A stretch of 64,000 bases of DNA, from positions 62,001-126,000 of the forward strand of contig CAVXPU010000008.1 in the NCBI GenBank assembly GCA_963763855.1, written 5' to 3'. Source of the DNA: JAIBCC01 sp963763855 (GTDB lineage Bacteria; Acidobacteriota; Blastocatellia; Pyrinomonadales; Pyrinomonadaceae). The notes under the pieces are model-generated. The model worked only from the letters and a program-made list of their open reading frames with translations. It did not search any database and was not told the origin of the DNA. Positions 17,652-25,316 of the stretch are shown one piece after another. Positions within the stretch are counted from its first letter, which is position 1. Each line of letters starts with the position of its first letter. A program made the translations under genes and the position numbers.

Positions 17652-17986
17652 TTTTTCTCTTCCTTCATTTTTGATAATAAATTGTCGAGTTGGTTGAAAC
17701 GGATTTCCCAAATTTTGCGGAATTGCTCAACAAATTCGTCAATTTCTTCCATCTTTTCGGGATTTAAGTGATAGTAAATTTCTCTGCCTTGTTGTTCCTG
17801 AGCTAACAATTCGCACTCGGTAAGAATTTGCAGATGTTTGGAAACCGTTGGTCTCGCGGTGTCAAAATTTGCGGCAATCGCACCCGCCGACATCGATTGT
17901 GCCGCAACCAGCAAAAGTATCGCCCGTCTGGTCGGGTCTGCAATAGCTTGAAAAACGTCTCGTCTTAGATTCATATGTGTAGCCAC
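17648..17986 (-). CDS. ArsR-family transcriptional regulator
   Basis: The 112-residue winged-helix protein has DVFQAIADPTRRAILLLVAA (helix 1-2) and FDTARPTVSKHLQILTECEL (recognition helix). It lacks the ELCVCDL metal site of ArsR proper, so it is the metal-independent kind paired with SRPBCC proteins. GTG at 17986 or ATG at 17974 could start it. A short palindrome, AGTCAAATGACT at 18010-18021, lies just upstream and may be an operator. Confidence 0.85.
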   Translation of the reverse strand: MATHMNLRRDVFQAIADPTRRAILLLVAAQSMSAGAIAANFDTARPTVSKHLQILTECELLAQEQQGREIYYHLNPEKMEEIDEFVEQFRKIWEIRFNQLDNLLSKMKEEKK

Positions 17987-18069
17987 TTAACTACAAGTAA
18001 TATACATGAAGTCAAATGACTACGCAAGTGGTTTATTCGGAATCTTAAGGATTTTTATTTGTGTGAGAA

Positions 18070-18113
18070 TCAATGATGTTTTCGCACCTTCGGGAATATT
18101 TGTGTGATAAATA
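18070..18113 (-). repeat. thiC 3'-tail copy 8
   Basis: Minus-strand reading gives ESIYHTNIPEGAKTSLI, parallel to thiC SEIYQGNLPDGAKEHH. The plus-strand start TCAATGATG and end GTGATAAAT match the thiC tail; the middle has diverged. It lies 84 bp before the ArsR start and 192 bp after the Doc-like gene. Confidence 0.6.
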
Positions 18114-18304
18114 CTTTCGTCGCTCGTCAAAGAATCGCGGATGGGATGATGAACCGAATATCTATACTTTTTAGTGAATAGTCCGAGGTTGAAACGCTTT
18201 GGACATTTTTGCGGCACGTTCTGCCTCTTTTCCATTAAACGATGAAATGTGTTCGATGCGGGTATTACGGAATTATTTAACATCTTGCAGTTCGTTGAAA
18301 ACGA

Positions 18305-18700
18305 TTAAATTTTCCTCACCCGCGTACGCAGCCAATTTTCAATTTCATCGACTTTCCATTTATCCGCTTCAACGGCTAAAACCATTTCGACAATTTCGGG
18401 CGTAGTTGTTTCTAATTTCCGGTCGTTTCTTTTCAAAAAAAGGCTGGCTAAAAAAGTGGCGGTGCGTTTGTTTCCGCCTTCCCACGGATGACTTTTGATG
18501 AGTCCGAAGATTAAAGTTGCGGTTTGGCGGTTGATGTCGGCGTTTTCGTAAATGGCAGCGTGTTGCGGACGGGCAAGAGCAGATTCAATTAAATTGCGGT
18601 CAAAAACTCCGAATCGTGTTTCGCCGAGTTTTCGCATGTAGAGAACGTGAAATTTGACGGCTTCCTGAAAAGTGAGATAAACAAAAGTTTCAGTCGCCAA
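18305..18700 (-). CDS. doc: Doc/Fic-family toxin
   Basis: The 131-residue protein carries the motif SHPWEGGNKRTATFLASLFL near residue 75. This matches the Fic/Doc loop HxFx(D/N)GN(K/R)R with Trp-Glu-Gly in the middle; the His, Gly-Asn-Lys-Arg are intact. Doc proteins phosphorylate EF-Tu and block translation. It starts inside the preceding small gene by 11 bp, the usual toxin-antitoxin layout. A stable pair between two thiC tails fits array cargo. Confidence 0.82.
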   Translation of the reverse strand: MATETFVYLTFQEAVKFHVLYMRKLGETRFGVFDRNLIESALARPQHAAIYENADINRQTATLIFGLIKSHPWEGGNKRTATFLASLFLKRNDRKLETTTPEIVEMVLAVEADKWKVDEIENWLRTRVRKI

Positions 18701-18929
18701 TTTGTTTTAATTCCTCGCTGAGGTTTGGAAATTCTTTGATAAATTCTTCAACTTCTTTTTCGTCTTCGTCCGTAAACGTAATAATATCAGAGTTTAATAC
18801 GCCGTCTCGCAACTTTAGACTGACGAAGCATTTTTCCGGAAAACCATTTGCTAAAGCAAACTCTCTTGGAAGTTCGACAACGCAACTGTCATAATTCTTT
18901 GATATGTTTTCTTCGGAAGTTTCCAACAT
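18690..18929 (-). CDS. AbrB/MazE-type antitoxin
   Basis: The 79-residue protein has the swapped-hairpin pattern SCVVELPREFALANGFPEKC at residues 14-33, as in SpoVT/AbrB-like antitoxins, and an acidic C-terminal tail (TDEDEKEVEEFIKEF) suitable for toxin binding. It overlaps the Doc-like gene, so it is taken as its antitoxin. Assignment rests on layout and fold pattern. Confidence 0.7.
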   Translation of the reverse strand: MLETSEENISKNYDSCVVELPREFALANGFPEKCFVSLKLRDGVLNSDIITFTDEDEKEVEEFIKEFPNLSEELKQIGD

Positions 18930-19107
18930 AATCGAAATTCTAGCACGTTTTCTGACTTCCGTGAAACATTTTATCGTTCAAATTTGTGAAAATCCTAATC
19001 AAATCGTTTCCAACAAATTCCCAATCTTATGGGCTAAAATCACGTCCGTTTTGCCAAGTGATTGTGCCGCATTCGATCGATGGGTTGAAATCATGTTTCA
19101 AAAAATT

Positions 19108-19154
19108 TCAATGATAATCTTTCGCCCCATCAGGCAAATTCCCCTTATAAATCT
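19108..19154 (-). repeat. thiC 3'-tail copy 7
   Basis: The plus-strand block TTTCGCCCCATCAGGCAAAT is nearly identical to the thiC end, followed by CCCTTATAAATCT. Minus-strand peptide: IYKGNLPDGAKDYH-stop. The copy starts 3 bp after the PL17-like gene stop and ends 178 bp before the antitoxin start. Confidence 0.82.
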
Positions 19155-19157
19155 ACG

Positions 19158-21431
19158 TTAATTTCCCCCAGTATTCAGTGTTGCTTTATAATACGCCCCG
19201 ACCCAATTGTAGGTTGCATTATTGATTTTCATTTCGTGTTTTTGAGTTGCGTTATTATCTTTTGTCGCCAACACAAATAGAGTGGAAACGCCCGATTTAT
19301 TTTTGATTTCGACTCCGATATAAGCGGCATCTTCGTAAACTACTTTCAACGATTCAATACTGCTATACGAATTTTTTGACGATTCAGTTACCGGACTGTA
19401 GCCGCCGTGAGTTTCGAGAGCGGAGACGAAAGTCGCTTTGTTTGCATTCTTTTTTCTGAAAATAATTCCGGGGTCTCGTCTTAGATTGAAATCCGGATCA
19501 TTTGCTCCCAATCGGACGAAAAACACCTCATCGTTTGGCTGGGTTGCGGAGGTCAAGCTGTAATAGCTGCCGTTATTCAACCACGAAATCTTGGCATTTT
19601 CAGCAGCTAGAACTGCGTTGCCTTCTTTCCATAAATGTTGGTAACCATTGGTATTACCTAAAGGCTCGAAAGTTTTCGGCGTTTCATATTTAAAATTAGC
19701 CGACATAATTTGTCCGAAATAATAGAATGGCAGATCGTATTGATTCGGTGTTTTGGAGTCTAATTGAATAATATCCAGCGAGACCGGTTTTTCGAATCCA
19801 TCTTCTTCAATCAACGCAATTGTTCGCTGAAATGTGGTTCCCGGATACGCATTATTTTCTTTGGCACTGATGATTTGAACCTTCGGATTTGAAACATCAA
19901 ACAAATATCTTTCCGACGCAAATTTGCTGCTCGTTTCAAAATCTCCGCCGAAATGTGACGTTTCATTTTGGACAATCGTATTGTGTGAAATAGTTGATTT
20001 TGCCCAAGTTGTGTTTTCCTTTAGATAATTTCCGCCGCCTTTTTGTTCAATATTTACAAAACGCGACATTCCGTAATCTTGGAAAATTTCTTCGTGATTT
20101 TTGTAATATGAAAACGAAAGTTTGTCGTAATGACCGTGGCTCAAACCGTGTGAAGTATATTTCAAAACCAACGCAAATTCGTCCGTATCCTTTTTATTTC
20201 GGATAATTGCGACGCCGCCCTGTTTGCCGTCTGAACCATCAGACAAATCAATTGATCGTTTTTCAAAAGGTTTTTCCAGCTTATTTTTAATGCCAAGTGC
20301 GACAGCCATTCCCGAATTATCAAGTTGAACCCGACCTTGTTTTCGGGCAATTGACAACAACGAAGGATTTTTCCCGCCGAATAAATAAGCGATATTTACC
20401 GCCGAAACTAATTCTCTGGAGTAGATAGACATTCCTTTTTGACCGTCGTTCAAAGGGAAAAATTCTCCGGCTGAGTTGGTTAAATTCAACAAAGCGTTTA
20501 CCGATTTCAGCAGAATGCCATTTTTATATTCAAAGATTTTCAAATCAGGCTTGGTATTTTGCAGCGATTGTGCGAATACCAAAAACGGATACATCGCATA
20601 TCGTTGGTAATATGGACCTTCGTTATAATAGCCGTCAGGCGAAAAAGGCTCATCAACATTTGCCAGAAAACCCGTTTTTTGTCCTTCTTTTTTGATCAAA
20701 CCACCATCATTGTCTTTCATTCCCGGCGGCAAACCATCGTTTTTCAAACCGTTTAACGCCCTATCCAATAATTCCGCGTCATTCATTACCAAAGCAATCA
20801 TCCCGACGGCGACATTTCCCCAGGTTGAATGATTGTGAACCCGATTAAAAAACTGCGGCGAGCCAACCGAAAGAAAATCGGCAAATGGGCGAAACAAATC
20901 TTTTTCGAGCACCGCACGATCCGCCGGACTAATAAAATCATACACGCAATCGTAAGCCTGACTGGCGTAAACCAACCAATTTGCATCATTTAAGGTTTGC
21001 CAAAAAAGCTTACCTTGCGAATACGAACGGGTTTGCGGATGCAAAGGCAATGTGGGATACAATTTGGCATAAGCCAACAACATATCGCGAACATAAATCC
21101 CATATTTTTTATCGCCTGTAATTTGATGCAAGCCACCCGCTTTTTCTAGCATTAGATAGTTCTTTTTGTGACGCTCGTGAGTGTATCCGCCCGAGAAATC
21201 TTTTGGGACAGGAAGCAAAATTCCCAATTTTATTTCGGCATCAACTTCCGCTTTTGTGTCAGCTAAAGACGCGTCAAAAAGCGGCACTTTACCCAAATTC
21301 GATTTGATTTGCCGCACGCCTTCTTTGGTCAAGATCAAGCTAGGATGTTGTTGGGCAAAGACGTTGAAACTTATCGAGAAAAGAAGTGCGAAGATCAGCG
21401 ATTGAATAAACGCAACTGTGGTTTTTTTCAT
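19158..21431 (-). CDS. Exported alginate-lyase-type polysaccharide lyase (PL17-like)
   Basis: The 757-residue protein has a signal peptide (residues 6-26). An alpha-toroid alginate lyase domain spans about 60-370 (NDANWLVYASQAYDCVYDF, HNHSTWGNVAVGMIALVMND). A heparinase II/III-like beta domain follows, with TSHGLSHGHYDKLSFSYY near 450 and QDYGMSRF. The NHSTWG and HGHYDK motifs hold the predicted catalytic His and Tyr of PL17 lyases. Likely substrate is alginate or another uronate polymer; this is inferred. It is a large one-gene unit preceded by a GNAT remnant and followed by thiC tail 7. Confidence 0.8.
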   Translation of the reverse strand: MKKTTVAFIQSLIFALLFSISFNVFAQQHPSLILTKEGVRQIKSNLGKVPLFDASLADTKAEVDAEIKLGILLPVPKDFSGGYTHERHKKNYLMLEKAGGLHQITGDKKYGIYVRDMLLAYAKLYPTLPLHPQTRSYSQGKLFWQTLNDANWLVYASQAYDCVYDFISPADRAVLEKDLFRPFADFLSVGSPQFFNRVHNHSTWGNVAVGMIALVMNDAELLDRALNGLKNDGLPPGMKDNDGGLIKKEGQKTGFLANVDEPFSPDGYYNEGPYYQRYAMYPFLVFAQSLQNTKPDLKIFEYKNGILLKSVNALLNLTNSAGEFFPLNDGQKGMSIYSRELVSAVNIAYLFGGKNPSLLSIARKQGRVQLDNSGMAVALGIKNKLEKPFEKRSIDLSDGSDGKQGGVAIIRNKKDTDEFALVLKYTSHGLSHGHYDKLSFSYYKNHEEIFQDYGMSRFVNIEQKGGGNYLKENTTWAKSTISHNTIVQNETSHFGGDFETSSKFASERYLFDVSNPKVQIISAKENNAYPGTTFQRTIALIEEDGFEKPVSLDIIQLDSKTPNQYDLPFYYFGQIMSANFKYETPKTFEPLGNTNGYQHLWKEGNAVLAAENAKISWLNNGSYYSLTSATQPNDEVFFVRLGANDPDFNLRRDPGIIFRKKNANKATFVSALETHGGYSPVTESSKNSYSSIESLKVVYEDAAYIGVEIKNKSGVSTLFVLATKDNNATQKHEMKINNATYNWVGAYYKATLNTGGN

Positions 21432-21460
21432 AATTATTTTTTCGGGATTTATACAGTATT

Positions 21461-21746
21461 CTAATCATCTGTTGCCTTCCTGTAAACATCGGCTTCTGCA
21501 TCCGTAATTTGGTGATACTTTTTATGGCTGAAAGGGACGTAAAGCATGTCAATCGAACCGCTCTGATAAAAACTGTATTTAAATACGGCGTAACCAATAA
21601 CTTTTTCGCCCCCATCGGCGACAAAGAACTCGCCCGAATACCGCACGCCGAATAAATTCCCGACGTTCATTTTCACGCTTTGCGATTAAGTCAAAAGAGC
21701 AAATTGACTTTTTGTCATTTTCAACGGCTGGTCGAATTGAAATCGT
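21461..21746 (-). pseudogene. GNAT acetyltransferase remnant, copy 1
   Basis: The region encodes, with at least one frameshift, ISIRPAVEND ... NERREFIRRAV followed by EFFVADGGEKVIGYAVFKYS, then FYQSGSIDMLY. It then departs into unrelated sequence (HKKYHQITDAEADVY). The first 45 residues match the GNAT copy at 22555-22898, so the two are duplicates. Both copies begin about 16 bp after a thiC-tail end. No complete acetyl-CoA loop remains. Confidence 0.7.
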
Positions 21747-21761
21747 ATTTCAGACAAAAAG

Positions 21762-21782
21762 TTGATGATGCACTTTCACGCC
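21762..21782 (-). repeat. thiC 3'-tail copy 6 (short)
   Basis: TTGATGATGCACTTTCACGCC aligns over 21 bp with the thiC terminal TTAATGATGCTCCTTCGCCCC, about 15 identical. It sits just upstream of GNAT copy 1, the same place as tail 5 upstream of GNAT copy 2. Weak in isolation. Confidence 0.35.
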
Positions 21783-21875
21783 TTCGATTATATTGCTGTT
21801 AAATCACGCCGACAATTATCAAACCGCATTCCGAAATCCCAAATCGCGTGTTACAATTTGATTTGAGGTAGATTT

Positions 21876-22088
21876 ATGCAAGCAATTGATTTACAAACTA
21901 CAAATGACAGATTCTTGATTTCGATTGATAAAGGCTTGGTTGACAAGGAATTTGTGGTCAATTTGATTGAAAAGATTCGCCTCGAATATTTGGTTGGCAA
22001 GGCTGATTTTGACGAAAGTATTGAAACTTTGGGCGAAGAAATCAAAGCTGATTGGTGGACAAAAAATAAAGATAGATTTATCAAATAA
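21876..22088 (+). CDS. Putative antitoxin of PIN pair
   Basis: The 70-residue protein has a good ribosome binding site (GAGGT) and reads on the plus strand, against the neighbours. It is acidic toward the C-terminus, with EEIKADWWTKNKDRFIK. No classic DNA-binding motif is clear. It lies 5 bp before the PIN gene, so it is taken as the cognate antitoxin by position. Confidence 0.65.
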   Translation: MQAIDLQTTNDRFLISIDKGLVDKEFVVNLIEKIRLEYLVGKADFDESIETLGEEIKADWWTKNKDRFIK

Positions 22089-22093
22089 TAGGC

Positions 22094-22507
22094 GTGAGAA
22101 AAATAATTGTTGATACAAATATTTTGTTTTCGTCTTTGCGGTCGAATAATTCCAAGCTCCGCATTGTTTTGGAAAGAGAAGATTTACGTTTCTATACGCC
22201 AAATTTTCTGATGGTCGAAATCTTCAAGCACAAAGAACGAATCCTGCAAAACTCAAAAGCCAGCGAAGACGAAGTTTACGAAATTCTCTACAAAATGCTT
22301 CACAAAGTAACTTTCATCAATGAAGACACAATAACGCTTGGAAACTTTATAGAAGCCTATAAATTATGCAGCGACATTGACGAAAAAGACACGCCGTTTG
22401 TCGCCCTTACTTTAGAACTCGAAGGCGAGCTCTGGACAAAAGACGATACTCTGAAAAGAGGTTTGATTAAGAAAGGCTTCAGCTCTTTTTTTGTTGAAAA
22501 CGACTAG
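22094..22507 (+). CDS. PIN-domain toxin (VapC-like RNase)
   Basis: The 137-residue protein begins at a GTG with RKIIVDTNILFSSLRSNNSK, the PIN active-site aspartate in DTN. It continues with a Glu in NFLMVEIFKHKE near 40 and ends with DIDEKDTPFVALTLELEGEL and WTKDDTL, the D-x-x-D acidic residues of the fold. PIN toxins cut tRNA or rRNA. The pair is the only plus-strand cargo in the array and lies between two GNAT remnants. Confidence 0.82.
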   Translation: MRKIIVDTNILFSSLRSNNSKLRIVLEREDLRFYTPNFLMVEIFKHKERILQNSKASEDEVYEILYKMLHKVTFINEDTITLGNFIEAYKLCSDIDEKDTPFVALTLELEGELWTKDDTLKRGLIKKGFSSFFVEND

Positions 22508-22554
22508 TTTCCGCCATTCTTGATGAATTGCTTGATTTCTAATGATGTTCGCGT

Positions 22555-22898
22555 CTAGCTTTCGAGTAATGATTGCATCGGCAAATTTGAAAGGTTGGTG
22601 GAAGTGAACAACTTCGGAGTTTGGCAAAGCGACTCGATATGCCGCACCAACGCCGCACCGGCACCGCTTCGCCGATAGTCGAGGCGGATGTAAAGCATTT
22701 CAACAAAGCCGCTGTGATAAAAGTGTAGTTGAATACAGCGTAACCGATAACCTCTTCGTCCCGGGCTGCGACAAAGCATTCGCCCGAAGTTACCGCCCGC
22801 CGAATAAACTCGCGACGTTCATTTTCATACTGTGCGATTAAGTCATCAGAGCAAAGAACTTCAATATCATTTTCAACGGCTGGTCGAATTGAAATCAA
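22555..22898 (-). pseudogene. GNAT acetyltransferase, copy 2, frameshifted
   Basis: From a TTG at 22898 the frame encodes ISIRPAVENDIEVLCSDDL ... ECFVAARDEEVIGYAVFNYTF. A one-base loss in a T run near 22730 then shifts it. In the other frame the domain continues as YHSGFVEMLYIRLDYRRSGA followed by GAALVRHIES, which is the acetyl-CoA loop (RRxGxGxxL) and ends at 22555. Restoring one T would give an intact enzyme, so a base-calling error is possible. The gene starts 16 bp after thiC tail 5. Confidence 0.75.
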
Positions 22899-22913
22899 AT
22901 TTCACGCAAAAAT

Positions 22914-22961
22914 TCAATGATGTTCCCATGGCTACAAATTCCTTCGCCTTTTCCGCCATTG
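22914..22961 (-). repeat. thiC 3'-tail copy 5 (internally deleted)
   Basis: Minus-strand reading gives SMAEKAKEFVAMG, then jumps to the terminal ACATCATTGA. It keeps the MAEKAxEFxAxG part of thiC but lacks the following 12 or so residues. It lies 46 bp after the methyltransferase stop and 16 bp before GNAT copy 2. Confidence 0.6.
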
Positions 22962-23006
22962 AATCGTCAGACACCAAATCCGGCACCGGACTGCTCTCTA
23001 AATTTG

Positions 23007-23831
23007 CTAATTCTCTGGCGAAGAAGACAAAACATCCGGACGAAATTTCGCCCAAAAGATAAGCCAAGGAGGAGCAATAGACGTAAAGTGTTCCGGTGTT
23101 CCCGGATCAGCTTCAAAATTCGGTTCGCCAAAATTTTGCTCGGATACTTTTAAGATTAAGAAACCGTGTTCTATAAGCCCATTTATCAAAGTGCTGAGAT
23201 TATGACGGTGTTCTCTACATTCAACCACCGGAACATTGGGATTTTCACCGTTATAAACCCAGCTTTCATCCTGAATAGTTATCTCAGCACCGTCAACATA
23301 AGGAAGTTTAAGTCGGTATCCGTCTTGTTTCCAATCTTTTCCGCTTAAACCGATAAAAAAAGGATTAGCACACATAAAATAGTAAATTCCATGTTCTCGT
23401 AAGACCCGAGCAACTTGCTTAAAGACCACACGGGCATCGGGAACAATGTTTAGTGAATACGGATGCCATACGATGTCGAATGAATCTCTCTCAAAATGCG
23501 ACAGATCACGCATGTCACCTTGAATCAATTTTAAGCTTAAGCCATAGTGGGCGGCAGCTTCTGCATCCCGTTTCAACTGAGCATCGGAAATATCAATTAC
23601 CGTAACATTCGCACCAAGTAAGGCGAAAGCAACGGACTGTTGCCCACCTCCAGCCGCCAAACAAAGGACATTTTTGTTGAAAATATCACCTAGTCTCTTT
23701 TCAGGATCGAGATAACTTTGGGCGGAATCTTTGTCGAAATCAAGATGAGGTCGTGTAAATATCGCCTTTGCTTCGGCAAGTGCATTCCACCGTTCGATGT
23801 TGTGTTTTGCTACTTTATCCATACTTACCAC
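23007..23831 (-). CDS. Class I SAM-dependent methyltransferase
   Basis: The 274-residue protein has NKNVLCLAAGGGQQSVAFALLG (SAM motif I) near residue 52, VTVIDISDAQLKRD (motif II), GDMRDLSHFERDSFDIVWHP (motifs III-IV) and an EHGIYYFMCANPFF segment. This matches a common family of soluble bacterial methyltransferases of unknown substrate. It runs in thiC orientation between tails 4 and 5, a one-gene unit. Confidence 0.85.
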   Translation of the reverse strand: MVSMDKVAKHNIERWNALAEAKAIFTRPHLDFDKDSAQSYLDPEKRLGDIFNKNVLCLAAGGGQQSVAFALLGANVTVIDISDAQLKRDAEAAAHYGLSLKLIQGDMRDLSHFERDSFDIVWHPYSLNIVPDARVVFKQVARVLREHGIYYFMCANPFFIGLSGKDWKQDGYRLKLPYVDGAEITIQDESWVYNGENPNVPVVECREHRHNLSTLINGLIEHGFLILKVSEQNFGEPNFEADPGTPEHFTSIAPPWLIFWAKFRPDVLSSSPEN

Positions 23832-23940
23832 TTAATTTTAACGACCTAAAAATACGTTGTCGGATGTTTCAAAAAATGCCTTACGAATTCAACTGAGGAT
23901 TTGTTCTGAGCTTAACTCCCTTTTAAGGAATTAAGGGTAT

Positions 23941-24029
23941 TCATACTCCTTCGCCCCATCAGGCACATTTCCGTTATAAATCTCGCTCCCCATTGCCTTA
24001 AACTCCGCAGCCTTTTCCGCCATTCCGAC
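23941..24029 (-). repeat. thiC 3'-tail copy 4 (near full length)
   Basis: About 87 bp align with the thiC end: ACTCCTTCGCCCCATCAGGC, TATAAATCTCGCTCCC, GCCTTAAACTCCGCAGCCTT and CCGCCATTCCGAC. Minus-strand peptide: VGMAEKAAEFKAMGSEIY then NGNVPDGAKEYE, losing the stop. Changes against thiC are mostly synonymous or conservative. It starts 111 bp before the methyltransferase and ends 17 bp from the TIM-barrel gene. Confidence 0.9.
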
Positions 24030-24046
24030 AGTTTATAACTCAAATC

Positions 24047-25051
24047 TTACTTGATAATCTTTGCTCTTTTGGTTTTCAAAAAAGGTAGTGTTTCCGACTG
24101 AAAAAAAGGATTTTCCGTTCCCCAAAAGATGTAGGTCAAATGAAGCTCATTCTCGGCAAATTGGAATATTTCTTCAGCCGTTATTCGTTTATTGGTATTT
24201 GGATTAATGTAGTTATAGTTGCCGTCCTGAACAGCTAAACCGGTCGGCACTTTTTTATAACTGCTTTTAATAAGCGGGTAACTTTTCTGTTCCTTTTTAT
24301 ACGGAAACAAATCGGGACCGCCGACACCGATATTGTTTGCCCAGGCAAATTCATACACGTCTTTCAGCAAAGTAGTGGCTAAACCGGGAACACGACAGCC
24401 GGGCATAAAATTGGCGTAAGCAATAACGGTTGATTTTGGAAATGCTTTTTTAAGAGCAGCCAAATTTTCCGTGACTGCCTCTTTGTATCGCAAACAAGTA
24501 AAACCGGGCGGATGCAATTTGCCGACGCTGCCAAATCCGACGGATGTTTCCTCGGTATTTATCCCTTCAACAATTCCGTCAAACTCTTTTCCCAAAGCGG
24601 CATAAAGTTTATGCAGTCTTTTTTGCACTTCCGCGTCCCATCTTCTCGTCGCCCATCCTTCCTCGGTATAATCTGTTTCTTCATAGTCTTTGAAACTATA
24701 AGTTTTGTTCGCTCCGCCATTATAGATCGGCTCTTCCCGCAAATATTTCGGTGCAAAATTACGCTGCGGTGAGAATGAAACATCCTGAATTTGAATAAAC
24801 AGCTTTTTCTTCGATTTCTTTAGAAACTTCAAATCCTCTTTGATCAAACTAAAATCATATTCGTCTTTCGTGTGTTCCAATTGATTCCACGAATACGCAA
24901 CCTGAACGCCGTCAAAAAGTTCGGGTTTCCAATACTCTGAATTCCTGAGCAACTCCCTGTCCATTCCGACAAACATAAAATTCTTTATCTGAGAAAACGA
25001 ATTACCAGCCACAAATAAGATTAAAACAAAAATAAAAAGTATCCGTTTCAT
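24047..25051 (-). CDS. Exported glycoside-hydrolase-like TIM-barrel protein
   Basis: The 334-residue protein has a signal peptide (residues 3-20). The segment FDGVQVAYSWNQLEHTKDEY, followed by DLKFLKKSKKKLFIQIQD, has the layout of beta-galactosidase-like barrels, where a strand and WxxLExxxGxYD motif are followed by repeated alpha/beta units. FDGIVEGINTEETSVGFG near 160 may hold the acid/base Glu. No exact family can be given. It lies between tails 3 and 4. Confidence 0.6.
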   Translation of the reverse strand: MKRILFIFVLILFVAGNSFSQIKNFMFVGMDRELLRNSEYWKPELFDGVQVAYSWNQLEHTKDEYDFSLIKEDLKFLKKSKKKLFIQIQDVSFSPQRNFAPKYLREEPIYNGGANKTYSFKDYEETDYTEEGWATRRWDAEVQKRLHKLYAALGKEFDGIVEGINTEETSVGFGSVGKLHPPGFTCLRYKEAVTENLAALKKAFPKSTVIAYANFMPGCRVPGLATTLLKDVYEFAWANNIGVGGPDLFPYKKEQKSYPLIKSSYKKVPTGLAVQDGNYNYINPNTNKRITAEEIFQFAENELHLTYIFWGTENPFFQSETLPFLKTKRAKIIK

Positions 25052-25090
25052 AATCTGAAAAACTCCGAACTTGAATAAATCTAGACTACA

Positions 25091-25180
25091 TCAATGATGC
25101 TCTTTTGCCACATCAGGCACATTTCCATTATAAACCTTGTTTCCAGGTCTAATAAATTCCGACGGTCTTTCCATCATTCT
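25091..25180 (-). repeat. thiC 3'-tail copy 3 (full length, diverged)
   Basis: The copy aligns over about 90 bp. It starts TCAATGATGCTCTTTTGCCA on the plus strand and ends TCCATCATTCTATTGG. Minus-strand peptide: MMERPSEFIRPGNKVYNGNV then PDVAKEHH-stop, in register with thiC MAEKAAEF...GSEIYQGNLPDGAKEHH. It sits 40 bp before the TIM-barrel start and 137 bp after the receiver gene. Confidence 0.82.
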
Positions 25181-25316
25181 ATTGGCTAATTAATTAGTTG
25201 CGTGAGCGTGCCGACCAAGATTTGCTAATTTATTCTAATTTACATTGTATATTTGCCAGAAATTCTCGACATAATGTTGCTTCTTTTGGTATTGAAAAAA
25301 TATCAGGCAGTATTAA

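Noticed and set aside
18020..18283. 87-residue minus-strand frame
   Set aside because: It only reads through thiC tail 8 and neighbouring debris, lacks a good ribosome site and shows no domain.
25181..25316. In-frame open stretch after the receiver gene stop (LILPDIFSIPKEATLCREFL)
   Set aside because: No start codon and no recognised domain; could be an old C-terminal extension cut by the TAA, but nothing supports it further.
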